Shown here one piece after another: positions 51,870 through 63,563 of a stretch of 64,000 nt of DNA. The position numbers and the translations under genes are program-made. The notes beneath the pieces were generated by a model, which was not told the DNA's origin, searched no databases, and saw nothing but the letters and a program-made list of their open reading frames with translations. The first letter of the stretch is position 1, and the number at the start of each line of letters is the position of its first letter. Source of the stretch: Turritopsis dohrnii (taxonomy: Eukaryota; Cnidaria; Hydrozoa; Anthoathecata; Oceaniidae); assembly GCA_027922465.2 (NCBI GenBank), contig BQMF02000224.1, positions 496,001 through 560,000 on the forward strand. The letters are read 5' to 3'.

Positions 51870-52830
51870 GGATACTCAGCCGAAAGTCAATCCCCTGGTG
51901 TGGTCGATCCTACCGGTTCAGTAGTCTTTCATCAGTCGCACGCTTTGGCTCCATCAACAATGTCCACGTATAACACTGCTTTAAGGAATTACCAGCGTTT
52001 TTGCTATAGCAATGGTCTCTCACTATTCCCAGTTCAAGAGGATGGTCTGATCTTCTTCGTATCATCTCTCGGCTCTCGGCTGTCATTCGCCACTATACGT
52101 ACTTATTTGGCTGGCATTCAGTTTCATTCAGTTATGTCTGGTTTTCCTTGCCAACTGTCAGTATTTTCAAGACTATTCTATACACTAAGGGGGATTAGAC
52201 GAGTTCAGGGTCCAGATTATTCTACGCCGTCGCGTTACTTATTACTTTTCGTCACCTTTGCATCATTCACGCGCGGCGGTTGCAGTTGTTGCAGTATTCT
52301 GTGTTCGACCGTGTTTGCTCAAGGCGGCTTCAGCGTTGGCTTTTTTCGGACTCCTAGGATGTTCTGAATTTAATTGCACTGCGCTGGCTATGTATGATCC
52401 GAATCACACGTTATTGGTATCTGACGTTTCGTTCAATGTCGATCAATCAATCATGGCTATTCACCTTCGTGCATCCAAAACTGACCCGTTTCGTGCTGGG
52501 TCTGTCGTTAGGATTGGTGCTACCAACAACATTGTTTGTCCAGTTCGCTGTATGTTGGATTTCTTGAGTTTACACCATGATCGTCGTTTGCCATTACACT
52601 TCAAAATGGACGTTTTCTCACACGTAGTGACATCGTTACTCTCCTTTCAAGATGTTTGCCTGATGTACTCGGTGTAAATACTCATTCGTTCAGGATTGGT
52701 GGTGCTTCTGCTGCAGCCTCATCGGGAGTACCGGATAGGATAGTGTGATACAAATTTTAGGGCGATGGTCCAGCGATGCTTACCGTCGTTACTTGCGTTT
52801 TTCCGATGATTGTATTCGTTCCTTATCACA
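51870..52830 (+). pseudogene. Tyrosine recombinase of the YR retroelement
   Basis: 51920-52210 encodes the N-terminal SAM-like fold (ALAPSTMSTYNTALRNYQRF, TIRTYLAGIQF). After a frame shift, 52290-52620 has the catalytic half with LKAASALAFFGLLGCSEF and HLRASKTDPFRAG (the conserved lysine strand). A further shift gives THSFRIGGASAAASSGVP (box II, HxxR), and after another, GRWSSDAYRRYLR with the tyrosine of box III. All catalytic blocks are recognisable but lie in three frames. Confidence 0.82.
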
Positions 52831-52932
52831 ACAGTTATGTTTGTCTGGTTCTTTGACATCTGCTGGGAATTCTAATTTGGCAGACTCGGTCAATTTATAG
52901 CATTTGGGGGAATTTGGGGGTGCATTGTTCTG

Positions 52933-53213
52933 CTGTCCTTGTTGACAGTTCAGTATTTACACTTAAGAAACCGTCCCTGTAGATGGTTTGTGAATAGATC
53001 TAGATTTTGTCAATTTGCCTTTGTTGGCAAGAACTGTCTTTGTTGACAGCCATATCAGATTAGGCGCTGTCCTTGTTGACAGCTAATTGTTCTCAATTAT
53101 TGTCCTTGTTGACAGCCAATCAATTTAGAGTTTGTCCTTGTTGACAGCCGATAACATTAATATGCTGTTCTTGTTGACAGTCAATCAGATTAAGAAACTG
53201 TCCTTGTTGACGG
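52933..53213 (+). repeat. Array of a 16-bp hairpin motif, 33-bp period
   Basis: CTGTCCTTGTTGACAG (5-bp arms CTGTC/GACAG) or a one- to two-base variant starts at 52933, 53034, 53067, 53100, 53132, 53165 and 53198. The last six are spaced 32-33 bp apart; the 17-bp spacers vary but often contain CAATCA or TTA. A weaker copy (CTTTGTTGGCAAG) lies near 53019. The array lies just after the recombinase. Confidence 0.85.
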
Positions 53214-53473
53214 TTTGTGTCAGGTACAATCACGCACCCTCAGATATCCCTCAACCGCCAGCACATGTCTTTTGATTACCCGCTGACACCCCTGACCCCT
53301 GACACGCTAAAAATCCTGCATGTGAGTGGAAATCTATTTTTCGCCTGGAACGGAATGGATCTTGTTCCAATCCATTCCAGTCCGGTCTGATCCAGCAAAG
53401 TGGAAATCCAGTTTAAAGCGCATGCTTGGATCGAAATCTGTCAAGATCTAGATAAGTGGAAACCAGCCTTAAC

Positions 53474-55612
53474 GAATTCATTGTTTTCAACCGAAGCACT
53501 AATCACAAAAACATCCTTTTTGGGGGTGGTCGCAAAAGTTATCTTATAGCCTATGTTTATTAGGTCTAAAACAGTACTGTTTGTGTCAGTTTTGTTCCAG
53601 TATTCATTGTGGATTTTGAGACTACACTAAAGTTATTACATTAAATCACCTGCTTGCTATTAAACCGTTCCCTATTTAAGTCAAAAATATTTGTTATCAT
53701 ACTCAAGTTTCAGTAAAGTTTCTTCAGTTTTGGTTGATGTCAGAATAGTTTTTTTAGCCAAGGCCTGGTTTTCCACATCAAAGCAATGTTTGATGAAATC
53801 CAAGCGGCTTGATTTTTTGGGTTCCTTTAAGTGTTGTGATGAATTGGCAAATGTGGATGATGGTTGGTGCATTTTATTTTGTCATCATCTTCAGGGTTAC
53901 TGCCAAGATCGTCGGAAAGATATTATTCGTTTACCGCTAACCAGTAAGCTGCAGATTTATCGGTGAAGTAACTGCACTTTTTGCGTTAAGATCTGTCGTA
54001 CTGATAGCTCATCACTTGAAAGACAGTGACCGTGACAACAAGAAAAACATCCCATCTCAGTTTCGTTATAGTTTTTTTTTTGTTTTTTTTTACAAATTGT
54101 TGTCCATTTAGAGGATTATTTACATACAGTTGTTGATTTACTTTAAGGGAAGAAGTTATTGCGAGAGAAATTATTGCGTTATTAAAGATTGCAAACCGAT
54201 GGTAAACAATTGTGAATTGCGGCATTAAAGATTGTGAATCTTTTTATATCTATATATATATATATATAAAATTCAAATCACACACACACAAAAAGGATTC
54301 CCCAAACACATATATGCCTCTACCCCTGGAAGAACAACTAAGGTATATCGCAAAGTGGTAGAGGAGACAAAAAAAGATAGATAAAAAAGTAGAGCTAAGA
54401 ATAAGTACAAACTAAAAACAAAAATTAAGTACAAAGGAAAAACGTGTAAACTAAATTAGAGTGAGAGTTTCATCAGAAGAGTGGTCCACTAAAACGGTTT
54501 GTCCCTAATGAATTTAATTTTCGCATTCAAAAGAGAAGAATTCACAGCGTCAGTAAGATTATTATCTCCGTATAGAAGAATTTTGCACAATAACGAGGCA
54601 CTCAGAGGAAAAACACATATGTTGCACTGTTGGAGGTTGTCTATGAGTATAAGTCTTTTACATCGTTTACATAGTTTGAGCAATACATTAGGTAATGTTC
54701 AGTAGTCTCAATCGTATTTGTCCAACAGTTACAGAATGGATCCAAAGTGTCTTGAAAACCATGTTGAATTTATGCTCTCGTAGGTGACTAAACCCAACCC
54801 TTAATCGAGTGAGCAAGATAAAACCCCTGTGGTTATTTACCCTGAATGTTGGTGCAGGCTTGTGAATCTTTCACCTAATCTCGAAACTGCGGAATAAAAG
54901 ATTGCGTATTCTTAGAATTTCTAGTTTTCCTATACCTGACAGAGCAAAAAATTTGGTACAACTTCAAATAAAGAACCTATAGAGTTTACCTCATTGACCC
55001 CTGAACTTTATTAAAACACAGTAAAGATTTATAGTTGTACATTCATGTAATTACATCAATTTTGCGCAACAATTACTTTTGACACACCTTTATTCGAATT
55101 CGTGTCCTTTTTATGCAGGAATTGCGGAAGAAAAGATTGCGAATTATGTTGAAATTTGCAATCTTTTCTTCCGGTGGATTTGCTTCCGCGTTAACTTCTT
55201 CCCTAAAGTTAGTTGAGTAGATAAAGAAATTATCATAGTAGTAAGAAGTTAGATTGTTTAAAGAAATGTTAGTACTGGTACCCAAATTTATGTCCAGGAT
55301 CTTGTTCCTTTTTCTTCAACATGGTGGGACGGTGACCGAACGTGTGATTGGGAGTAAGCAGTATTCATTCGATTTGGAGCAAGGTGGCCTTCAGATTCCT
55401 GTCAGTTATTCTTTTATGAGACCTCCCCATATAGTTGACGTGTTTTAAACTAACATATTGAGATTGATCATCTTCTGTTTCATCCGATTGGGACCCCCCG
55501 AAATCACATTAATAAGAAGGGGAGAGGGTCAAGGGTCAAACATTTTTACCGTCTTGTTATATTTTGGGAAGTCTTTTGGGCAACTGCGTCTTGTATGAGG
55601 CCATATTTTCTA
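53474..55612. other. Intergenic region with a possible LINE C-terminal relic
   Basis: 54489-54683 on the minus strand (LKLCKRCKRL, ILLYGDNNLTDAVNSSLLNA) resembles the extreme C-terminus of a LINE polyprotein, with upstream parts broken; this is a weak call. A TA/CA microsatellite lies at 54249-54292. No host exon recognised. Confidence 0.35.
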
Positions 55613-56437
55613 TGGGGTGCTAAACGGGACAAAAATCTAAATCGGAGATATTTCATCAAGGTTTGTCATATCTCAACTAAATTCATGAAACTTCATCAAC
55701 ATTCACGAAATCTCGTTAAGATTGAACTGGTTTCAACAAATTGTTAAAATCTCTTTAAGTTAACGGAAATTCCATCAAGGAAATGTCAATTAGCACAGCC
55801 TGTAAAATGTGTTTGAAAGAAAGCTTGCACAATAAAAGCTAACATGGTGTCGACAGGTCAGTTATTGCTGCAAGGGATAACTGTATACCAGCATTTGGAG
55901 AAGCATTGTTTTGAGCAAGATCATAAAATGTCAGAAGTACTTACAAACCGTACTTATGAATTTATCATCTTATTAGCATCACTGTATATGTACAACGACT
56001 TAGGATGACATGCTTAAAAACTAGTACTCGAGAAGGAATCTCCCCTACAACTAGGAAATAATCTTTTTAGCTCTACTGCCGTATCATTTGTCTGATTTTC
56101 GTTCTGGTCTTTGTTGATGGCATCTACCAGCTCCTTAGTTTTACCCACGATGTTATCTATAGAAGCCATGTTTATTTAATTGTGCTCCCGCTTTGCACAT
56201 TTTGGAGACTAAACTTGACACAGGGACATTCTGTCGGGACCTGATTTGATTGACAGTTCGCTGCTTTTGCTTGAGTAGATTTTGAAACTTTTGATGAGAT
56301 TTCTCAGCTTTTTAATAGAATTTGATTATTATTTAAAATACTGGTGATATTTTGGTCTTTTGGGAAAATTCAACCAACCTTCGTGAAATATCTCATATCT
56401 TGATGAGATTTCGATTTTTGTCCAGTTTGGCACCCCA
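55613..56437. mobile_element. 825-bp TA-flanked TIR element
   Basis: Ends TGGGGTGCTAAACGGGACAA and, inverted, TGGGGTGCCAAACTGGACAA match over about 30 bp and continue into AAATCKAAATC. TA lies at 55611-55612 and 56438-56439. Internally, several short motifs with ATTTCRTSAA and its complement recur. No transposase. Confidence 0.7.
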
Positions 56438-56769
56438 TAATTTTCATTAGAGAAAGCCTTCGATTAATCAACTAATAACGACTGGAAAGCTCTCAAGTTG
56501 CCATAAAATCTACATAACAAATACATATGTCACTCTAAAATCGCTCCCCCCTTATCATCATGACTTCAAAACATGACTTTTCACGTTGTGCATAGAACGT
56601 ACATATCAGCTAATGATCCAATTGCCTTACAAAATGTTCCCAGTGGTTAGTAAACAAATTCCGCAGAGAAAACAAAGTTTTTGTTTGAGTGATGTCACCA
56701 TTCCCGTTGCCGTTGAAATTTCTTAAACTCCCTATTGTGGAACCAGCGACCTACGTAAAGAAGAGGAAA

Positions 56770-59650
56770 TTGATCAGACCGTGAGCAACATCATTTACTG
56801 ATGAGCATAAACACATTCTTCCGGAAACAGCTGTTATTATCTCTTCGCTTGCATCACACAAAGACAAGTTTAGTAACAAAGAAGTTGTTGTAAACAAGAC
56901 CCTGAAATCATTCTGCCAGACACGTAACATTGGATTCATAGACCATTCGAATTTGGATAAAAGATTTCACCTGAACCGTAGCAACTTACATCCTAATCGG
57001 ACAGGTACAAATATCATAAAACGAAATTTAGAGCTTGCATTAAAAGAACTGACTAGTGTATGTAGAGTTATGCTCCACTACCCAAGAAATTTCTACGTGT
57101 GTTGACGATGATTTGTCTAATGTTGTTGCTATCGAAAGCTTGAACCGGGTAGCGACTTACAAGGATCGTGTTACAGAAAATGAAGCTCCTTATGTTGAAC
57201 GTTTGACTAAATTACGGCCAATCCACGAAATGTGTTCATAGGCTACCTAAATGTAAATTCTTTTACGCATAAGTTTGCTGATATCCAATTACTTGTGCGT
57301 AGGAAATTTGATGTTTTCACAATTGCAGAAACTAAGCTGGATGCGTCTTTTCCGGATGCTCAGTTCGTTATGGACGGTTATTCTCGACCGTACCGTTTGG
57401 GTAACAGAGCAAATAGCGGAGGGCTTTTGACTTTTGCAAATCTGACATTCCATCACAACTTAAAAATGAATACAAGGTACCGGATGACTTCCTATACAAA
57501 TTGATTTTAGGAAAACCAAATCGTTAATTATTTCAATCTATCGGCCTCCAGATCAAGCTTTAAATAGGTTCTTAGACGAATTGTCCCTTGTTTTGGATTT
57601 GGAACCAAACATCAGTGACTTCCACTCACTAATTTATTCTTTGCTTAAATTACAGTTCTTTAAACTTAGTCCGAAAAAATTGCTATGCAGGGATTTAGGA
57701 GCTTTTAACGAACGGTCTTTTCTACTCGAACTTTCATAAGTCTAAATGATATAACCGAACTTAGCGATCTTCAGAGCATTTTCCTAGATGTGGTCAACAA
57801 ACATGCACCCTAAAATCAAAAACATTCCGAGCAAACAACAAGCCTCATGTAAACAAGGCTCTAAGGAAGGCAATCATGACACATTTTAAAGACACAAAAA
57901 CATTGCCAATAAATCCAAAGGCCCTTTGGACTGGGAACGTCATAGGTTCCAGAGAAACATTGTTGTCAACCTAAACAGGAAAGCAAGTCTGAATTTCTTT
58001 CAAAAACAAACATTAAGAAACATTGTGAGGGGTTTTTCTCACTCTCATGTCACGTCAAGTAATAACAACCCCGTTCTTAAAGCTATTACTAAATTCAAAG
58101 ATCATCCAAGTATTGCTAAGATTAGATTTAAGCATCACGAGGAGGGATGTTTTGAATTTCAAAAATTTAGTCCCAGAGATGTTTTTAAAGTCATCAGTGG
58201 ACTAAACCCCTCAAAAAAACGGGAGGACATATCCCAACAGCAATTATTCAAACAGCAGTTGCAGTAATGTCTACCCCTTTGGTTGATTGCCATATATCTC
58301 CTTTGGAATCTGGAAACTTCCCCGATAAGCTTAAACTATCTGACACTATTCTAATGCACAAAAAAGATTTGGTAAGTGAAAAATCAAATTACAAGTCCAT
58401 AAGCTTCTTGCCTTCTTTATGAAAGGTTCATGTTTAATCAGCTTTCCACATTAATGGAGGATCGCTTTTCACCTTTTCTCTGTTTCTTTCGAAAAGGCGA
58501 ACTCAACTCAGTATTGCCTTTTAAATTTATTACAAAACTGGCAAAAACCATTGGCAAAGTCTCTCCAAAGCTTTTGATGTGCTACCACATGATTTGCTGA
58601 TTTCTAAACCTTGGGCTTTTGGAATGGGATATAAGGAATAAAATTCCTGTATAATTACCTCTCAAATAGGAAAATACGTGTACGAATAGCATCAGTTTTT
58701 ATCGAATGTATAGAGCAAAAGCTGAGAGGATCACAAGGTTTAATATTGGGTCGTCCTCTTCTGTTCAATATTTTTTAAATGATCTGTTTGGGCGTGACCT
58801 TGAATCTATAAAAGCCGACTTTGCAGATTATAATGCGCTGAGTACATCTAGGGAATAGGTTGATGAAGTCATGGATAAACTTTTAAAAATATTCCTGCCG
58901 TCATTGACTGGTTTAAGTCAAACCAGATGGTCATCAATTCAAATGAATTCAAGTTCATCCTCTTTGGATGTAGTGGCAGTAGCTCTCATCAGCTTAAAAG
59001 TAAGTGGTGAATCTCTCCCATCTTTACGAAGTGTAAAGCTGTTAGGTGTGACTATTGATGAGAAACTTAGTTTTTCAGAGCATATACATATATCTTTTTT
59101 GAATTCGCTCCTCTTTGGACGTGCTAAGAGCATATATTTTAGCTAATGCATATATCATGCCAGCTTTCAGGTACTGTCCTTTAATTCCGATGTTCCGGGA
59201 GATGATTTGAAAATCAACCGAGTTGCAATACGCTCCCTTAGGGCAGTTCACCGTGACTTTATTACACCTTCTTCCGATCTCCTCTGCTTGTATAATTGTG
59301 AATCAGTCCACAAGCAAAATCTGAAATCCCTAGCATAACTATACAAGTCGACAATTTGCTTAAACCCAAGTTTTATGTGGGATATGTTCAAGTCGAAAGT
59401 GTGCTCAATGGAACTTCGTTGCAGTAATAGGTTACGCCTTCCCGAAAAATCAGAAACCACAACAAGCAGTTTTGTTTTCCGTGCGGTGCTGCTTCAAAAT
59501 AATTTGTCTGCACCTTTGAAAGAGGTTCATTCTTTGAGCAATTTTAAAACGGCCTTCAAACTGTTCCAAAGCTCTACTGCCAGTGTAAAATCCGTGCTTT
59601 TAAAAATTTATTGTTTTTATTTTATTAATTTATTGGTTGGTGTAAATTAG
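56770..59650 (+). pseudogene. Decayed LINE with SGNH-like module, endonuclease and RT
   Basis: 56830-57050 reads AVIISSLASHKDKFSNKEVV, CQTRNIGFIDHSNLD and NRSNLHPNRTGTNIIKRN, like the C-terminal D-x-x-H block of an SGNH-hydrolase-like domain found upstream of the endonuclease in some CR1/L2-type LINEs. 57232-57504 begins the endonuclease (FIGYLNVNSFTHKFADIQLL, FTIAETKLDASFPDAQF). 57926-58267 is the linker. 58300-58860 holds RT fragments in several frames (SLSKAFDVLPHDLL, SQGLILGRPLLFNIF). 58871-59650 is the C-terminal part (RSVKLLGVTIDEKLSFSEHI, FKTAFK). Many stops and shifts, so it is old. Confidence 0.82.
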
Positions 59651-60050
59651 CTTCGTATGATTTTCCAACGTTAAATAAGCAGAACTACTACTATTACTTA
59701 GGGTATTGTTGCAGATATAGCATGATATAATATTGATTTTTTCACACCTATTTTCGCTAAACAATTTTTACAGCATATCTAGATGTTTCACATAACGTAA
59801 CACAAAAATGTGACAATACAAATAAGAACTTTGTTCTTGCATATGACTGAGAACTTGGAACTTCTTTATTCTCTTTCTCTCTTCAAAATTAATTGAATCT
59901 CATCAACCCGAATCCTTTTTCACAAAACAGTACGAGTTATACACGCTTGAACGCAGAACGACGGGACTTTTATGTGCAAAAATAATTATCAAAATATAAT
60001 AAAATAAAATTATCAACTTTAACTAGTATGCAACGACACAGGCAGTAAAT
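59651..60050. other. Spacer between LINE and recombinase-like gene
   Basis: No ORF or repeat of note. It should include the 3' untranslated region of the minus-strand gene ending at 60051. No canonical AATAAA was identified on the minus strand close to the stop. Confidence 0.4.
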
Positions 60051-63000
60051 TCACTTTGCATGTTTCTTCCTCTGTAAACCTAAAGGTAAAAAAAAACTTG
60101 TTATAAATTGGGAAGTTGGGATTAGACAGCTGGTTCACATTAGCGAAAATAAAATTGTGAACTTTAGCAGTAGCAACTTGATACGTGACAAACGGGTTGT
60201 CTATTTAAGCACTTGTTGTACGAATTTAAATGCTCCTTCCTGCCTTCACATGACCTACATTAGCGTTGATAAGGAAAGGATAACTAAACGGAGTGAGCTC
60301 TTAAAACGTACTTCTTTCGTAGCTGATCCTTGTGCGGACTTGTTTCCAATCATATTTGGACAAAATGTCTGATTCCTTCAGCGCATTTCTTATCCTTTGC
60401 TCTGTTTGTGGACCAGAGGCAATTATGTCAGCGCATCGAAGTTTTATTTCTGCCAATTCCCGTACTTCAAATAACTTCTTTCGGCCAATGGAATAACGCT
60501 AGTAGTTAGGTAAAAGAAGTTCGAGCATTATATATTCCCTTGATTAACAAAATTATATAAAAGATGCTGACGTAAAAAATGTTTGGCAATTACCGGAAGT
60601 GAGAGATTGTCCCGTCCATATTTCATTTCATTTTTGGTCTCATTTCCAGGTGATGTTTGCTATAATAGTTAGTTTTCATTGGTATCAAAGGAATCCTTTA
60701 ATATGTTTAGAATGACATTATACCAATATAAAAGTAATTACCAAAAAGTAATACTTACAATTTTGGTCATTTGCCTCAACTTGTCATATATTTGTCTTGG
60801 TGAGGCGTTTAATGGAGGATTTTTCGATTTAACATTCGTTAAGGAAATCTTTCCTTCTTCGAAATTTTCTTTAAATGTTTCTTTTAATACCTCAACCTCC
60901 TCGTTACTCCATTTCTTCTTGGTTGGTGATACAGTTTCATCTATCTACACGTTAAAATTAGAAAGTAAATGAATTTGGTTTTGTCAATAAAGGCCAAAAA
61001 TTTTAAGTGTCAATTTTTAACCTCCGTCATTTGAGGATAAGGGCGAAATATCTTCCGAACTTCCTCTCCTGCAGCTCCAACAGAGAGTTGGCGGTTTCTG
61101 ATGTGATACCAAGCATCAGCCGTAGATTCAGCGTGGCACATCAAATCTGCAACCTGTTGCTTTTTTTCGGGATTCATTTCTCGAATTCCACTTGACACGC
61201 TTTTCCTGACAATATTTGCAGTCAAACTTTTTATAAGAGGATTTTTACTGATTTTATATGTAGCCCAAATATTATGTAGCCTATTGCTAATTGAACCAGA
61301 TTGCATTTGATTGCCGAGCCATGATAAAAATACATATGGATGAGGGGATTTCAGTTGACTCCTTATTTTGATGAAAGTTTTTAATTGTTCATACTCAGTA
61401 CAATTCAAAGCAATGGGTGCTGGGCCAAACTGATGTCTCATTTTATGTTGAGCTATTCTCATCTCGATCAAGTTCCCATTTGGTCTTCCATTGAGAGCTT
61501 CCGCCACCGTTAAGTTTCCAGTGACGCCTGATCTATTGCCGTTGCCAAAGTGAATTTGAACTATTAGGTGATCTCTCATTATGCAGTACTCATCTTGAGT
61601 TACAAGCCTAATAGTTCCATACAATTCATCAAACAACTTCTTTGCCTTTTTTGAATGTTCACATTTGTCGTACACTGCAATATCATCTGATGATACTAGC
61701 ATCTGAAAGTCTTCAATTTCCTTTCTTCTTTTCACAGTTTTGCATTCGTTTGTGAGTCCTCTCTTCCAAACAGCAATTCTGTTTTGAAACGAATAGATCT
61801 CAGATTTTCTGCATATAACATTCCCTGGCAGCATTTTGTTGTCCATGTCAGTTGCCAAAAAATGACAAAACAATAGCAAACTACACAGATATTTTCTGAT
61901 ACTAGTTGCTCCTACTTTTCGATTTTTCATCTCTTTCATGAACTTATCCCTGAATGTACTTTGATCTTGGAAACAATGAAAATCGGAAAAACAACCAACA
62001 TCTTTCAAAATTCGCCTCACATCCTCCATTAATTGATAAGCCATGGCGTCCGTTCTGCAACCACCATCAAAACTTTTTAGGAACTGTCGGAACGTCTCAA
62101 AGATGTCCTCCATTTCTTTTGTAAATTTATCTAAAATGCGAAAACATTGCAACTCCCTTTCATATTCTAGAATGGTACTGAAGAACATAAAGAAAGTCAA
62201 ACGAATGTGAATAAAAAGGGGTTGCTTTGTACGCAATGCTAATCTTGATTCAAAATGATTAAACTATTATGTTATTATTGTAGTATATATTCGGTATTAG
62301 GTTATTTTAATCATACACATAATGTATAGTGTAATAATTGTTTTATGGTAGCAGGTAACTAGACTTATACTGGGGATATAGAAGAGGTAATTTGTACTTA
62401 CATATCAATTCACTGCTATCACTGAAATTATCATTATCATCAAATTCATCAGAATCCTCTAATGAAGATTCTTCGTTGAGAGCTGTTGTACATGGCGAAT
62501 TGAATGCTGAGGTTGTTCTTGTCTTAGTAGCAGATGACGAATTGAATGCCAAGGCTTTTCTTGTCGTAGTAGCGGATGACAAATTGAATGCAGAGGTTGT
62601 TCTTGTCGTAATAGCAGATGGCGAATTGAATGCTGAGGTTGCTCTTGTCGCAGTAGCAGATGACGAATGAAATACTGTCGTAGTAGCAGATGGCGAATTG
62701 AATGCCGAGGTTGTTCTTGTCGTAATAGCAGATGGCGAATTGAATGCTGAGGTTGCTCTTGTCGCAGTAGCAGATGATGAATGAAATACTGTCGTATGAG
62801 CAGATGGCGAGTTGAATGTTGAGGTTGTTCTTGTAAGAGCGGTAGATGGCGAATTGAATGTATCAAAGTTACGAACTGAAAATGAATTAGGCGTTCGCAA
62901 TCGAGGATGTTTGAAGTTAATGCCAATACTAGACTTTATTGGTGTTGTTTGGATTGCAACTTCCTGTTTTTGATTACCACAACGTGTAGTTGTATCTGCC

Positions 63001-63487
63001 ATGCTTTGAGTATCATTAAGTCTCAAGTCATTTTTCTCTGCTGCTGTTCGCCAATATCCAGGGGATTTTGTAATAGTATCTGTTGACAATGGTACAAATG
63101 TCTTGGCCGACTTCAGCAATTGAAAGTAACGGTAGTCTTTCGCTATTTTGTGGCTATTCAACAAATGCTTTGGTAATCTTGCTAATATCTTTCCACATAT
63201 TGGGCAGATCCTCTTTTTGTGAAAGTCTTTCTTCTCTGAACTTTTTGTAGTTGTTCGCAAATTAAAAAGTCCAACTGCAGCCTTAGCACTTTTAAATGAC
63301 CACTTGTGATCTTTCTGTAAGTGGTGCGGCAAGTAAAATACCTTTTTGCAGCAACCTTTCACAGGACAATCAAACTTCTTGCGATTTCTGAAAAAGAAAT
63401 ACCATATACTTTCAATAAATAATGTAATTAGTTACTTAGGGACTCATTAGAAAAACAGCTTTTTTCTAAGAAATCTTTTTAAGTACC
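60051..63487 (-). CDS. Zinc-finger, tyrosine-recombinase-like and SANT/Myb-like protein, multi-exon, 5' incomplete
   Basis: Exons, minus strand: one ending at 63487 (start uncertain, about 63563), 63387-62371, 62177-61022, 60944-60759, 60498-60312 and 60079-60051 with stop TGA; all are in phase. Order: two zinc fingers (FDCPVKGCCKKVFYLPHHLQ.., about 63378-63303; CPICGKILARLPKHLLNSHK, about 63215-63155), a Ser/Thr repeat (62495-62865), a recombinase-like domain, a SANT/Myb-like domain (KKKWSNEEVEVLKETFKENF) and a tail RTRISYER ending RKKHAK. In the recombinase part, NRSGV (Arg codon 61532-61534) fits box I, NIVRK (Arg 61205-61207) box II with Asn instead of His, and CHAESTADAWYHI box III with His 61133-61135 and Tyr 61106-61108. 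The donor at 62371 is weaker than a GTAAGT at about 62393; the latter would need an acceptor near 62238. It could be a Crypton-like element or a captured host gene. Confidence 0.78.
62495..62865 (-). repeat. Coding tandem repeat of about 42 bp (14 residues)
   Basis: About ten units encode TTRTTSAFNSPSAT-like residues; two are shorter (VFHSSSATAT). The pair order repeats, showing a higher-order duplication. It lies between the zinc fingers and the recombinase-like domain and is probably a disordered linker. Confidence 0.88.
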
Positions 63488-63563
63488 TAGTTGAAAGTTC
63501 TCCTTTCACTGTGATTTCATTATTACTACTGACAGCACCACTGTAGCAAAGATCATCAACACA

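Larger units (their letters stand above)
49003..53213 (+). mobile_element. DIRS/Ngaro-like tyrosine-recombinase retrotransposon, defective
   Basis: In order: a gag-like ORF with zinc knuckles (49003-50386), RT (about 50560-51200), RNase H (about 51480-51850) and a tyrosine recombinase (about 51920-52830). This order, with a recombinase instead of an integrase, defines the YR retrotransposons. No methyltransferase domain was seen, so it could be Ngaro-like rather than classic DIRS. Frame changes near 50090-50280, 51200, 51620, 52260 and 52640-52745 make it defective. A 33-bp-period array follows the last ORF. Confidence 0.85.
48190..53468. mobile_element. TTAA-type MITE split by a DIRS/Ngaro-like retroelement
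   Basis: 48191-48209 (GGCTGGTTTCCACTTATCT) and 53450-53468 are exact reverse complements. TTAA lies just outside (48186-48189 and 53469-53472), one base off perfect symmetry. Inside, GGATTTCCACTT..GATCAGACCGG at 48423-48450 and its complement at 53384-53411 form a second inverted pair. The two ends therefore look like halves of one palindromic MITE (family of 4214-4498) into which the retroelement was inserted. Confidence 0.65.

Noticed and set aside
52933..53213. CRISPR-like array (16-bp partly palindromic repeats, 17-bp spacers)
   Set aside because: The context is a eukaryotic retroelement, repeats vary, spacers share motifs and no cas genes exist; it is a minisatellite-like hairpin array.
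62459..62926. 155-codon minus-strand ORF and 92-codon plus-strand ORF
   Set aside because: Both are alternative readings of the 42-bp coding repeat in the zinc-finger/recombinase gene.
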